From: Paracoccaceae bacterium
GTDB lineage: Bacteria > Pseudomonadota > Alphaproteobacteria > Rhodobacterales > Rhodobacteraceae
Direction of reading: 5' to 3'
Assembly: GCA_024636555.1 (NCBI GenBank)
Contig: JAGXGW010000056.1
Span: forward strand, 1 to 64,000
Length of the DNA stretch: 64,000 nt
The position numbers and the translations under genes were made by a program. How positions within the stretch are numbered: position 1 is the stretch's first letter; each line of letters starts with the position of its first letter. Positions 35,479-44,014 of this stretch are shown piece after piece. The notes under the pieces were generated by a model. The model saw nothing but the letters and a program-made list of their open reading frames with translations, was not told the origin of the DNA and searched no databases.

Positions 35479-37319
35479 CTGCGCCCGAACAGCCGTTCGA
35501 TATCGGCCAGTTTCAGTTCGACATAGGTGGGACGGCCATGGTTGCACTGGCCGGAATGCGGCGTTGCCTCCATCTCGCGCAGCAGGGCGTTCATTTCCTC
35601 GGCCCGCATCCGGCGACCGGAACGGACGGAGCCGTGACAGGCCACACGACTCAGGATCGCCTCGAGCCGGGTCTGGAGGCCCGTGCTTTCCCCCTGATCA
35701 GCCAGTTCGTCAAGGATATCGAGCACCATCGCGCGGGCATTGACAGGCCCCAGCAGCGCCGGGGTTTCGCGGATGGCGATGGCCCCGCCGCCAAAAGGCT
35801 CGATCCCCAGACCAAGGCGGGCCAGATCACCGGCATGCTCCAAAAGACGCGCGCAATCACCGGGGGAAAGCTCGACGATTTCGGGGATCAGCAGCGCCTG
35901 CGCGGCGATGCCGGTTTCGGCCATCTGGCGTTTCAGGCGCTCGTAGACCAGCCGCTCGTGTGCTGCGTGCTGGTCAACGATGACCATGCCGGTATCAGTC
36001 TGGGCAATGATGTAATTCTCGTGCACCTGCGCGCGGGCCGCCCCCAAGGGCAGCCTCGTCTCCTCGACCTCCGGCAAGGTCTCCTCGACCCGCGCGGCAT
36101 AGCTGCTGGCAGGCATATCCGCAAAACCGGGCGCTTGCGCGGCATAGGATGCCTGCCGCGCGCCGAGGCTGGGGCGATCCATCTGGTAGATGCGGGCGGG
36201 TTGATGCGGCTGGGTTGGTTCGGGGCGGAACGCGCCGAGCGTGTCAGCCGCGACCGTGTTGGAGGCGCGGTGCCCCGCTTCGGCCAAGGCGTGCCGCAGG
36301 GCGGTCACGATCAACCCGCGCGCCATGGCGGGATCGCGGAAGCGTACCTCGGATTTCGCGGGATGGACATTCACATCGACCATCTGCGGATCACAGTCGA
36401 GAAACAGCGCTGCCGCCGGATGCCTGTCACGGCCGAGAAAATCGCTATAGGCCCCGCGCAACGCGCCGATGAGCAAACGGTCTTGCACCGGGCGGCCGTT
36501 GACGAAAAGGAACTGCGCCACGGAGGAACCACGCGAATAGGTGGGCAAAGCGGCATAGCCGGTAAGGTGGAACCCCTCGCGCGCCGCATCTATCCGCAGG
36601 GCGTTATCGGCAAACGCGCCGCCCAGAACGCGGGCCAGCCGCGCGTGCAGCGCATCGAACAGATCACCCGTTTCGCCATCGGCACGGAACAGCACGCGGC
36701 CCTCGCCGCCGCCTGACACGTCGCGCAGCGTAAAGCTGACGAAAGGTTCGGCCATCGCCAGACGCTTGATCACCTCGGAGACGGCCTGCTGTTCGGCGCG
36801 GTCCGTTCGCATGAACTTGAGCCGCGCAGGCGTTGCGTAGAAGAGATCGCGCAATTCGACCACAGTGCCCGCCGTCAGGGCCGCAGGCTTCACAGGTCCG
36901 GCCTGACTGCCCGCGACCATGATCTGCGCCGCATCATGCCCTGCGGCGCGGCTGGTGATCGTCAGCCGCCCGACAGCGCCCAGAGAGGGCAGCGCCTCGC
37001 CACGGAAGCCGAAGCTGTTGATATTGAGCAGATCGGAGCCGTCAATCTTGGAGGTCGCATGGCGCGACAAGGCCAGCGGCAATTCCGCAGGTGTCATGCC
37101 GCAGCCGTCGTCGCTAACGCGGATCAGGGTCTTGCCGCCATCGGCCATGGCAATGTCGATGCGGCGCGCGCCTGCGTCCAGCGCGTTCTCGACCAGTTCC
37201 TTGACCGCAGAGGCGGGACGTTCCACCACCTCGCCCGCCGCGATCCGGTTGATCGCGGCCTCGTCCAGTTGCCGGATAACAGGGCGAGTCTCGCCTATAT
37301 TGGGGTTCGGTTGAGCCAT
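35475..37319 (-). CDS. mutL: DNA mismatch repair endonuclease MutL
   Basis: The 614-residue protein has the GHKL ATPase motifs: [19 protein letters not shown] (about 24-42), [14 protein letters not shown] and [10 protein letters not shown]. The C-terminal endonuclease site [12 protein letters not shown] fits DQHA-x2-E-x4-[10 protein letters not shown] and the CNHGRP (variant of CPHGRP) metal motifs are also present, so this is a nicking MutL. A Pro/Gln-rich linker joins the domains. rmuC follows with a 4-base overlap. Confidence 0.96.
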   Translation of the reverse strand: MAQPNPNIGETRPVIRQLDEAAINRIAAGEVVERPASAVKELVENALDAGARRIDIAMADGGKTLIRVSDDGCGMTPAELPLALSRHATSKIDGSDLLNINSFGFRGEALPSLGAVGRLTITSRAAGHDAAQIMVAGSQAGPVKPAALTAGTVVELRDLFYATPARLKFMRTDRAEQQAVSEVIKRLAMAEPFVSFTLRDVSGGGEGRVLFRADGETGDLFDALHARLARVLGGAFADNALRIDAAREGFHLTGYAALPTYSRGSSVAQFLFVNGRPVQDRLLIGALRGAYSDFLGRDRHPAAALFLDCDPQMVDVNVHPAKSEVRFRDPAMARGLIVTALRHALAEAGHRASNTVAADTLGAFRPEPTQPHQPARIYQMDRPSLGARQASYAAQAPGFADMPASSYAARVEETLPEVEETRLPLGAARAQVHENYIIAQTDTGMVIVDQHAAHERLVYERLKRQMAETGIAAQALLIPEIVELSPGDCARLLEHAGDLARLGLGIEPFGGGAIAIRETPALLGPVNARAMVLDILDELADQGESTGLQTRLEAILSRVACHGSVRSGRRMRAEEMNALLREMEATPHSGQCNHGRPTYVELKLADIERLFGRR

Positions 37320-37379
37320 GCCCCTAGACCTAGCATGGAGCGATCCGATTCGACCATGGCGCAGATTGCACTTTGGCGC

Positions 37380-38603
37380 TCAGCCGCCAGTTGCCGCCTT
37401 GTACCACGCCACGATCGCCGCGCGCTCCTCCTCGGCCATATAGGACAGGTTCGCGGGCGGCATGGCATGGCTGATGCCGGACTGCAGATAGATCGCCTTG
37501 GCCGCGCTTGCAATATGCGCCTCGGTGTCCAGACGCACGCCTTTGGGCGCCCACAAAAGCCCCTCCCAGAACGGCTCTGCCGCATGGCACATGGAGCAGC
37601 GGCCCATGACGATATCATGCACCTGCTCGAACCCCTCAGCCTGCGCGAAACGCAGCGCCGTGCCCTGCACCTGCTGCGGAGCATCATTGCGGAACATCGG
37701 CGCGGTGCTGAGCCACATGATCACAAGGAAAATGATCGTGGTGGCCGCCCATGTCCATGTCGGGTTGCCTTTGCGCGCATGCAGCGAGTTGAAGTAATGC
37801 CGGATCGTCACCCCCATCAGAAAGACAAGGCTTGCGATGATCCATGTGGCCTCTGTCGCAAAGGCCAGCGGATAATGGTTCGACAGCATCAGGAAGATCA
37901 CGGGCAGCGTCAGGTAGTTGTTATGCGTGCTGCGCTGTTTGGCGATCTTGCCGTATTTCGGATCGGGCTTGCGGCCTGCGATCAGATCGGCGACCACGAT
38001 TTTCTGGTTGGGGATGATGGTGAAAAACACGTTCCCGCTCATGATCGTGGCGGTAAAGGCCCCCAGATGCAGCATCGCGGCGCGGCCTGCGAAGACGCTG
38101 GCATAGAAATAGGACATCGCCACAAGCACCACGAACAGCGCCAGCATCAGCCCTGTCTGGTTGGCATCGACGAACACGCGGCACAGCGTGTTGTAGATGA
38201 CCCAGCCAAAGGCCAGCGAGGCCACCGAGAGCGCCACAGCCTGCCAGACCGCCAGATCCATCACGGCAGGGTCGATCAGATAGAATTCCGCGCCCAGATA
38301 ATAGACCAGCACCAGCAGGATGAACCCGCTGATCCATGTCCAGTAACTTTGCCATTTGTGCCAAATCAGACCGTCGGGCATGTTGTCGGGCGCGACCAGA
38401 TATTTCTGGATGTGGTAAAAGCCCCCGCCATGGACCTGCCACTCCTCGCCATCCGCCCCGGAAGGCAGGTTGCGGTCGCGGTGCAGGCCAAGATCCAGCG
38501 CGATGAAGTAGAAAGATGCGCCGATCCACGCAATAGCAGTGATCACATGCAGCCAGCGGACGGCAAATTCGAGCCATGCGCCCATCGCAGCCAGATCATA
38601 CAT
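37380..38603 (-). CDS. puuD: Membrane urate oxidase with cytochrome c domain (PuuD)
   Basis: From the ATG at 38603 (after AAGGAG) the protein has 407 residues. The N-terminal 300 residues form about eight membrane helices (AIAWIGASFYFIALD, HIQKYLVAP). The C-terminal cytochrome c domain has CSMCH at 336-340 and a likely distal Met in HAMPP. PuuD oxidises urate to 5-hydroxyisourate while feeding electrons to the respiratory chain through its heme, without making peroxide. It is a single gene divergent from a LysR regulator. No HIU hydrolase or OHCU decarboxylase is in the window. Confidence 0.92.
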   Translation of the reverse strand: MYDLAAMGAWLEFAVRWLHVITAIAWIGASFYFIALDLGLHRDRNLPSGADGEEWQVHGGGFYHIQKYLVAPDNMPDGLIWHKWQSYWTWISGFILLVLVYYLGAEFYLIDPAVMDLAVWQAVALSVASLAFGWVIYNTLCRVFVDANQTGLMLALFVVLVAMSYFYASVFAGRAAMLHLGAFTATIMSGNVFFTIIPNQKIVVADLIAGRKPDPKYGKIAKQRSTHNNYLTLPVIFLMLSNHYPLAFATEATWIIASLVFLMGVTIRHYFNSLHARKGNPTWTWAATTIIFLVIMWLSTAPMFRNDAPQQVQGTALRFAQAEGFEQVHDIVMGRCSMCHAAEPFWEGLLWAPKGVRLDTEAHIASAAKAIYLQSGISHAMPPANLSYMAEEERAAIVAWYKAATGG

Positions 38604-38702
38604 CGCGCTCTCCTTCGGACAGGGTTTCAATCAGGCTACCCTTAGCGTGACTTGTTTGTTAATCCTTCCAATCAGCGCAAGAGTTTCAAGCAAAGACTGA
38701 TA

Positions 38703-39656
38703 ATGGCTTATGTGAACAATATCCGGATGTTCCTGCGTGTCTATGAATTGGGCAGCATGAGCGCGGCAGCGCGGGATCAGCGCACATCTCCCGCTGTGGC
38801 CTCCTCGCGAATTGCCGAGTTGGAGAAGCATCTGGGCGTGCGTCTGTTCAACCGCACCACGCGGGCGCTGAACCCCACGGATCACGGGCGGCTGTTCTAT
38901 GACGGGGCGACACGAATCCTGCAAACTATCGACGAGGCCGAGGCCGAGGTGATGGCCGCCACCCGCTCGCCGCGCGGCACGCTGTTTGTCGCCGCCCCCT
39001 TGGGCGTGGGGCGGCGGTTCATCGCGCCTGCCGTGCCAGGGTTCAAGCGGGACTATCCGCAGATCGATATCCGCCTGCGCCTGTCGGACCGCGTGATCGA
39101 CGTCACGGGCGAAGGGCTTGATCTTGTCTTTCACCTTGGGCCGCTGACGGATAGCGACCTGAAGGTGCGCGTCATCGCCGATTGTCCGCGCGTTCTGTGT
39201 GCAGCGCCCGACTATATCGCGCGGCGGGGGATGCCTGCTGACGGGGCCGCGCTGTTGCGTGACCGGCATGACTGCCTGAACCTGCGCTTTCCCGGGGCCA
39301 AGGAGTTTCAATGGACCCTCAAAACCCCGGACGGCCCGAAACGTTTCGATATTTCCGGCCCGCTTGAATCCGACGACGGTGATGTGCTTACCGGCTGGGC
39401 GCTGGACGGGGCAGGCATCGTGATGAAACCGATATTCGAGGTTGCCGAGCATCTGCACACAGGCCGCTTGGTGCCCGTGGCAACGGCAACACCGCCCGTC
39501 GCCACGCAGCTTGCATGCCTGTCGCCAAGCCGGAAATACCGTGATCCGAAGGTCCAGCGCTTCTCCGATGTGATGATCGCCCATTGCAAAGAGGCTCTTG
39601 CGCGCCTTGATAGATACACACCAGCTACCGAAATCACAGAAGGACTGATGCCATGA
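38703..39656 (+). CDS. LysR-family transcriptional regulator
   Basis: The 317-residue protein has an N-terminal winged helix-turn-helix (SMSAAARDQRTSPAVASSRI and LEKHLGVRLFNRTTR) and a LysR substrate domain. The start is taken as the ATG at 38703 (MAYVNNIR); ribosome site is weak. It is divergent from puuD with 99 bases between, the usual setting for a LysR controlling the neighbour. The rhodanese gene overlaps its stop and must be cotranscribed, so that gene is another target or partner. Confidence 0.9.
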   Translation: MAYVNNIRMFLRVYELGSMSAAARDQRTSPAVASSRIAELEKHLGVRLFNRTTRALNPTDHGRLFYDGATRILQTIDEAEAEVMAATRSPRGTLFVAAPLGVGRRFIAPAVPGFKRDYPQIDIRLRLSDRVIDVTGEGLDLVFHLGPLTDSDLKVRVIADCPRVLCAAPDYIARRGMPADGAALLRDRHDCLNLRFPGAKEFQWTLKTPDGPKRFDISGPLESDDGDVLTGWALDGAGIVMKPIFEVAEHLHTGRLVPVATATPPVATQLACLSPSRKYRDPKVQRFSDVMIAHCKEALARLDRYTPATEITEGLMP

Positions 39657-40027
39657 AAACCGAAACAATCGACGGTGCCGTTTTTGAAACGTGGACTCCG
39701 GCCGAGCTTTCCGCAGCCTTCGCGCGTGACGAGGTGGTCGTGATAGATGTCCGCACACCGCAGGAATATATGTTCGAGCATATCGAGGGCGCGCTGCTGA
39801 TGCCTATGGCCTTTTTCAACGCGAAGAAGCTGCCGGGGCAGTCGGACAAGAAAATCGTGTTCCATTGCGGCTCGGGCGCGCGGAGCGAGCGCGTCAGCCG
39901 CGCGGCGATTGCGGCGGGCGTCACGCATATCGCGCATCTTGAAGGTGGCTTTGCTGCGTGGAAAGCCGAGAAGCTGCCTTACATCGGCACGAACATGGCT
40001 ACAGGTGCGCCGCAACCCGTCACCTGA
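39653..40027 (+). CDS. Single-domain rhodanese-like protein
   Basis: The 124-residue protein has one rhodanese domain: VIDVRTPQEYMFEHIEGA and the active-site loop HCGSGARS with catalytic Cys near residue 72. Its ATG overlaps the LysR stop (ATGA). Such proteins transfer sulfane sulfur, for example in sulfide or thiosulfate handling or tRNA thiolation. Coupling to a LysR gene is uncommon and does not define the substrate. Confidence 0.9.
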   Translation: MKTETIDGAVFETWTPAELSAAFARDEVVVIDVRTPQEYMFEHIEGALLMPMAFFNAKKLPGQSDKKIVFHCGSGARSERVSRAAIAAGVTHIAHLEGGFAAWKAEKLPYIGTNMATGAPQPVT

Positions 40028-40157
40028 GCCCTGCAAGGCAACCCGCCACCGCTTACGGCTACAAAAGCAACGCGGGCATTGCCCGCGCCGCGAGAGCATT
40101 GCCGGTAGGGCAAAAACCACCTCCCCTGCAGTGTTGCGGGAAAAGTCTCTTTGGTTT

Positions 40158-40182
40158 GGAACATTCTGTGAGAGTCCGCGTT
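40158..40182 (+). promoter_or_regulatory. GGAAC-N16-CGTT motif without a following gene
   Basis: GGAAC at 40158-40162 and CGTT at 40179-40182 have exactly the spacing of the two motifs that precede the PRC-barrel and CsbD genes. The nearest start is 300 bases away, so it may drive a small RNA or a long leader. Confidence 0.4.
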
Positions 40183-40408
40183 GATGGGTTGATCGGTGCG
40201 GCTGCAAAGATTGCCGTGCTATCTGTGTCATTTTAAACGGTACTGATGCAAAACTTTCAGAAAGAATAATCTGAGGTTGCCGCTTAATTGAAAATAAATA
40301 CGCTATTAAACCATCAGGATCAGAAATTGATTTTGGTGATGAGCGTCTCATATTTTCCACTAAATACTTGATTTACAAAAATTAAAATCAAACTTGATGG
40401 ATTTAATA

Positions 40409-40433
40409 GGAACCGTTCCTGTCTGGAAGCGTT
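40409..40433 (+). promoter_or_regulatory. General-stress-type promoter of the PRC-barrel gene
   Basis: GGAAC (40409-40413), 16 bases, CGTT (40430-40433), the consensus of alphaproteobacterial EcfG/RpoE2 promoters. It is 47 bases before the ATG at 40481. Confidence 0.6.
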
Positions 40434-40480
40434 TTCCATTCAGAGCCTTTGAGAGGCCGAAACTATTTAGGAGACGCGAA

Positions 40481-41476
40481 ATGAAACATCTTATGATGAC
40501 GACCGCAATTGTCGCTATAACGTCCATGGGTGCCGTTGCGCAGACCACTGACACGACCACAAGCACGATTGCGCAGCAGAATGCCGAAGCAAACAGGACA
40601 GGCCAGAACGTGCCGGCCTTTGTCGTGTCGAACTTCACTGGCAAGAACCTGTACACATTGCAGAGCGAAACAGCGCAAAACCTGCGCAGTGACGAGATGC
40701 GGGCGAACGAGAATTTACGATGGGAAAGCAGCCCGATATTCGCAGGCGAGCGTGACGCTTGGGAAGACGTCGGCAGCATCGCTGACGTCGTCATCTCCAA
40801 GGACGGCGAAGTCCGCGGTGTTCTGATCGACGTGGGCGGATTCCTTGGTCTGGGCGCACGGACCGTGATGGTCGACATCGAGCAACTGTATTTCGTGGCC
40901 GACGATACGACAGGCACAGACACCGTCGAAGGTGTTGAAGATTTTTCTGTTGTGGCAACGATGACCGAAGAGCAACTGGAAGCACTGCCCGAATGGGACG
41001 AGAATCGCCTGAGCGAAGGTTTCCAAACGCGTACAACCGTTGACAACGCCAGCATGACCAGGCCCACCGGTGCCGCCACAGACCTCACCGCGCAGACTGG
41101 CACCAACCAGGTTCAAACCGAACAGGTTCAGACGGACACAGCCGTTCCCGCTGACCGCATGGGTGCAGCCGAGGCACCTGAAGGCTACGCACAGATGAAC
41201 CCGGAGGATCGCACGGCCGAGCGCCTGATCGGGGCGAACGCCTACGGCATGCAAGGCGAGGACATCGGAAATGTTGACGATCTGGTTCTCGACGCCGAAG
41301 GCGCCGCAACTCACGTGATTATGGACGTGGGCGGCTTTCTGGGCATGGGCGAGCACACTGTGGCCATCGAGATCGAACAGGTCGATATCCTGTGGAACGA
41401 TCAGGATGGTGACGTGATGGTTCAGGTCCCGATGACGGAAGACCAACTGCGCGAAATGCCTGCCTACGAGGGGTAA
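40481..41476 (+). CDS. Exported protein with two PRC-barrel domains
   Basis: The 331-residue product starts at ATG 40481 after AGGAGA and has a signal peptide (MKHLMMTTAIVAITSMGAVA). Two PRC-barrel domains follow, near residues 95-150 and 250-320. They share the signature DVGGFLGLG / DVGGFLGMG followed by an EIEQ/DIEQ segment, so they arose by duplication. A Thr/Gln/Val-rich linker joins them. PRC-barrels of this kind are frequent in exported stress proteins of alphaproteobacteria. With CsbD downstream and matching promoters it forms a stress block; molecular function unknown. Confidence 0.85.
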   Translation: MKHLMMTTAIVAITSMGAVAQTTDTTTSTIAQQNAEANRTGQNVPAFVVSNFTGKNLYTLQSETAQNLRSDEMRANENLRWESSPIFAGERDAWEDVGSIADVVISKDGEVRGVLIDVGGFLGLGARTVMVDIEQLYFVADDTTGTDTVEGVEDFSVVATMTEEQLEALPEWDENRLSEGFQTRTTVDNASMTRPTGAATDLTAQTGTNQVQTEQVQTDTAVPADRMGAAEAPEGYAQMNPEDRTAERLIGANAYGMQGEDIGNVDDLVLDAEGAATHVIMDVGGFLGMGEHTVAIEIEQVDILWNDQDGDVMVQVPMTEDQLREMPAYEG

Positions 41477-41516
41477 TTTACCCGTCTGTCCAAGGTAACC
41501 CTCGCGAGGGAACCGC

Positions 41517-41548
41517 GAATGCCCGTCGGGAAACCGGCGGGCATTTTT
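41517..41548 (+). terminator. Terminator of the PRC-barrel gene
   Basis: ATGCCCG-T-CGG pairs with CCG-G-CGGGCAT across a GAAA loop and is followed by TTTT. Confidence 0.9.
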
Positions 41549-41658
41549 ATGCGGCGGCCGGTCTTTTTACACGCGTCAGCAAGCAGAAAGGCGGCCGGCA
41601 CAGCTTCCCGTGACGCTGAATTTCCATGGACCGCGCCCTGAAGCTGCCCTGATTTTAA

Positions 41659-41683
41659 GGAACCGAAAGCGGCAACAGACGTT
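41659..41683 (+). promoter_or_regulatory. General-stress-type promoter of the CsbD gene
   Basis: GGAAC (41659-41663), 16 bases, CGTT (41680-41683), identical in layout to the motif upstream of the PRC-barrel gene; 36 bases before the CsbD start. Confidence 0.6.
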
Positions 41684-41719
41684 GTTTTTATGTGCATCTT
41701 GAAACGAAGGAGTTGTCAA

Positions 41720-41917
41720 ATGAACTGGGATATCGTGCAAGGCAAATGGAAGCAGTACAAGGGCTCCGCGAAAGAGAAGTGGGGCGAATTGACGGACGAC
41801 GAACTGGATCAGGCAGGCGGTCAGCGTGACCAGTTGATTGGAAAGATTCAGGAGAAATACGGGGTCGGCAGAGACGAAGCTGAAAAGCAGGTCGACGAAT
41901 GGTCGGCAAAGCTCTGA
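41720..41917 (+). CDS. CsbD-family general stress protein
   Basis: From ATG 41720 (after GAAGGAG) the product is 65 residues: MNWDIVQGKWKQYKG, AKEKWGELTDDELDQ, then a GRDEAEKQVDEW tail, the standard CsbD pattern of a small, charged four-helix protein. CsbD proteins accumulate in general stress; biochemical function unknown. The GGAAC-N16-CGTT motif upstream supports stress control. An upstream ATG giving 10 more residues lacks a ribosome site. Confidence 0.93.
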   Translation: MNWDIVQGKWKQYKGSAKEKWGELTDDELDQAGGQRDQLIGKIQEKYGVGRDEAEKQVDEWSAKL

Positions 41918-41946
41918 TCACTGAAGACTATTTTATAAATAAACAG

Positions 41947-41974
41947 AAGGCCCGCCCCGCGCGGGCCTTTTTTT
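41947..41974 (+). terminator. Terminator of the CsbD gene
   Basis: AAGGCCCGC pairs with GCGGGCCTT around CCCGC, followed by a run of seven T. Confidence 0.92.
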
Positions 41975-41997
41975 AAACCTGCCCGTGCCACCACATG

Positions 41998-42027
41998 AAA
42001 AAAACCCGGGCGTTTGCGCCCGGGTTT
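41998..42027 (-). terminator. Terminator of the glnK-amtB operon
   Basis: Read on the minus strand, AAACCCGGGCG pairs with CGCCCGGGTTT around CAAA and runs into TTTTTTT, 25 bases after the amtB stop. Confidence 0.92.
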
Positions 42028-42051
42028 CCATCCGTTGATGCTGAAAGGAAG

Positions 42052-43392
42052 TCAGCCTTTGGTAAAGTCGGGATAGGCTTCCATGCCCAGCTCTGCCGTA
42101 TCCAGCCCGGCGATCTCTGCCTCTTCCGAGACGCGGATGCCGACGATCATTTTCAGGATGATCCAGACAACCGCCGTGGCAACAGCCGCGAAAGCACCGA
42201 TCACGAAGATGCCGTAAATCTGCGCGCCGAAAGACGCATCCCCGTTGGTCAGCGGCACAGCCAGCGTGCCCCAGATACCGGCGAACAGGTGCACGGGGAT
42301 CGCGCCGACAACATCGTCGATCTTGAGCTTGTCCAGCATCGGGACAGCAAAGACCACGATCACGCCACCCACGGCACCAATCAGCGTTGCAGCGCCAAGG
42401 GTCGGGGTCAGCGGCTCTGCGGTGATCGCCACCAGACCGGCCAGCGCGCCGTTCAGCACCATGGTAAGGTCAGGCTTCTTGTAGAGAAGCTGGGTCACCA
42501 GAAGCGCCGCAATCGCGCCACCTGCAGCCGCAGCATTGGTGTTCGAGAAGATCCGGCCAATATCGGCCACATCGCCCGCCGAGCCCATCGCAAGCTGCGA
42601 CGCACCGTTGAAGCCGAACCAGCCCATCCACAAGATGAACGTGCCAAGTGTCGCCAGCGCCAGATTGGAACCGGGCATCGGGATGGTGCGGCCATCCTTG
42701 TACTTGCCAAGACGCGGGCCAAGGATCAACGCACCTGTCAGAGCTGCCCAGCCGCCCACCGAATGCACGATGCTGGAGCCTGCGAAATCGGAGAAACCTG
42801 CCTCGCTCAGGAAACCACCGCCCCAGCTCCAGGATGCCTGCAGCGGATAGATGATGGCGGTCAGGACAACCACGAACGCAAGGAAGGGCCACAAGCGAAT
42901 CCGCTCGGCCAGTGCACCCGACACGATGGAGGCCGTGGCGGCCACGAACATCAGCTGGAAGAAATAGTCCGAGCTGGTCGAGGCATATTCGGGATCATCC
43001 GCATCTGCCAAGGCGATGCCGACATCCTCAAGCACAGCGACCATCGGGAACAGCGCCGAGAAGACGCCCTCGATCGCCCAGTCTCCCAGCGGATACATCA
43101 GGTTGTAGCCGATCAGGTAATACATGATCGCGGCCGTCGAGAAGAGCGCGATATTCTTGGTCAGCTGCATGGTGACGTTCTTGGAACGCACAAGTCCTGC
43201 CTCAAGCATGGCAAAACCGGCCGCCATCCAGAAAACCAGAAAGCCGCCGATCAGGAACAGCAACGTGTTGAAGATCCAGACGACCTCAGGAGAAACGGCG
43301 GCGGCCACTTCTTCAGTGGTCTCCTGCGCCAGACCCAGGCTTGGCAAAGCGATCAGCGCCGCCGCAAGTCCCAGTTTCGTGATACGATTCAT
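42052..43392 (-). CDS. amtB: Ammonium transporter
   Basis: The product has 446 residues from the ATG at 43392, preferred because AAAGGA is 8 bases before it; the ATG at 43398 would add two residues. A cleavable signal peptide (to about LGLAQ) is followed by 11 membrane helices with Amt motifs: MLEAGLVRSKN, SWSWGGG, and VGAIPVHLFAGIWGT carrying one of the pore histidines. It imports ammonium and is blocked by GlnK, encoded just upstream on the same strand. Confidence 0.95.
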   Translation of the reverse strand: MNRITKLGLAAALIALPSLGLAQETTEEVAAAVSPEVVWIFNTLLFLIGGFLVFWMAAGFAMLEAGLVRSKNVTMQLTKNIALFSTAAIMYYLIGYNLMYPLGDWAIEGVFSALFPMVAVLEDVGIALADADDPEYASTSSDYFFQLMFVAATASIVSGALAERIRLWPFLAFVVVLTAIIYPLQASWSWGGGFLSEAGFSDFAGSSIVHSVGGWAALTGALILGPRLGKYKDGRTIPMPGSNLALATLGTFILWMGWFGFNGASQLAMGSAGDVADIGRIFSNTNAAAAGGAIAALLVTQLLYKKPDLTMVLNGALAGLVAITAEPLTPTLGAATLIGAVGGVIVVFAVPMLDKLKIDDVVGAIPVHLFAGIWGTLAVPLTNGDASFGAQIYGIFVIGAFAAVATAVVWIILKMIVGIRVSEEAEIAGLDTAELGMEAYPDFTKG

Positions 43393-43418
43393 GTTCATTA
43401 TCCTTTCCCCCGGCGCGG

Positions 43419-43757
43419 TTAAACCGCGTCCTCATTGGTCTCGCCGGTCCGCACGCGCACGGTTTGCGCCACATCAAGCACGAAAATCTTGCCGTCGCCG
43501 ATTTTCCCGGTCTTGGCAGTAGCGGTGATCGTATCGACAACCTGATCGGCCATCGCGTCATTCACCACGATTTCAAGTTTCACCTTGGGCACGAAATTCA
43601 CGGCATATTCGGCGCCACGATAGATTTCCGTATGCCCGGATTGCGATCCGAAGCCCTTGATTTCAGTGACCATCATACCGCGCACGCCGATATCGGTCAG
43701 TGCTTCACGGACCTCCTCGAGCTTGAACGGCTTGATCGTTGCAATGATGAGTTTCAC
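43419..43757 (-). CDS. glnK: Nitrogen regulatory P-II protein
   Basis: The 112-residue product begins at GTG 43757 ([20 protein letters not shown]), with AAGGGG six bases upstream. The T-loop [10 protein letters not shown] places the uridylylated tyrosine at residue 51. It senses 2-oxoglutarate, ATP and nitrogen status and gates AmtB; gene order glnK-amtB with 20-odd bases between is universal for this pair. The upstream spacer to 44014 is AT-rich; I found no convincing sigma-54 -24/-12 site. Confidence 0.95.
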   Translation of the reverse strand: MKLIIATIKPFKLEEVREALTDIGVRGMMVTEIKGFGSQSGHTEIYRGAEYAVNFVPKVKLEIVVNDAMADQVVDTITATAKTGKIGDGKIFVLDVAQTVRVRTGETNEDAV

Positions 43758-44014
43758 CTTGGTCCCCTTCGTCCTGGAGCGGGATGAGGCCCGCATGTTG
43801 CAGTTGCAGCAAAACGGGCGAAACCTTGTGAAAGGAAGTCTGTGACCGGAAAAGCGACGCGCTTTCCCGTATTTCAGCACAAAAATTATGCAATTTTTAA
43901 AAAAAGCATATTTTTTAGGCTAAACAAAAAGCCCAAGCGCATCGGGTATGGGTCAACATTCCCATCAAGGACCGCTATATTACCCAAAAGAACAAACGTC
44001 GGGCATGGCTAAGC

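Larger units (their letters stand above)
40028..40480. other. Intergenic region: GC-rich half then AT-rich half
   Basis: No supported gene. A CGCGGGC-ATT-GCCCGCG hairpin lies at 40070-40086. Two GGAAC-N16-CGTT motifs are present (40158-40182 and 40409-40433). The stretch 40220-40405 is strongly AT-rich, unlike the genome around it, and may be a curved or regulator-rich upstream region for the PRC-barrel gene. Confidence 0.5.

Noticed and set aside
36936-38645. A 569-codon plus-strand frame over mutL and puuD
   Set aside because: It is antisense to two well-defined genes (GHKL motifs and CSMCH heme site) and has no recognisable domain.
43758-44014. Possible sigma-54 promoter for glnK-amtB
   Set aside because: I looked for TGGC-N7-TTGC type -24/-12 elements on the minus strand and found none convincing; the AT-rich runs alone are not evidence.
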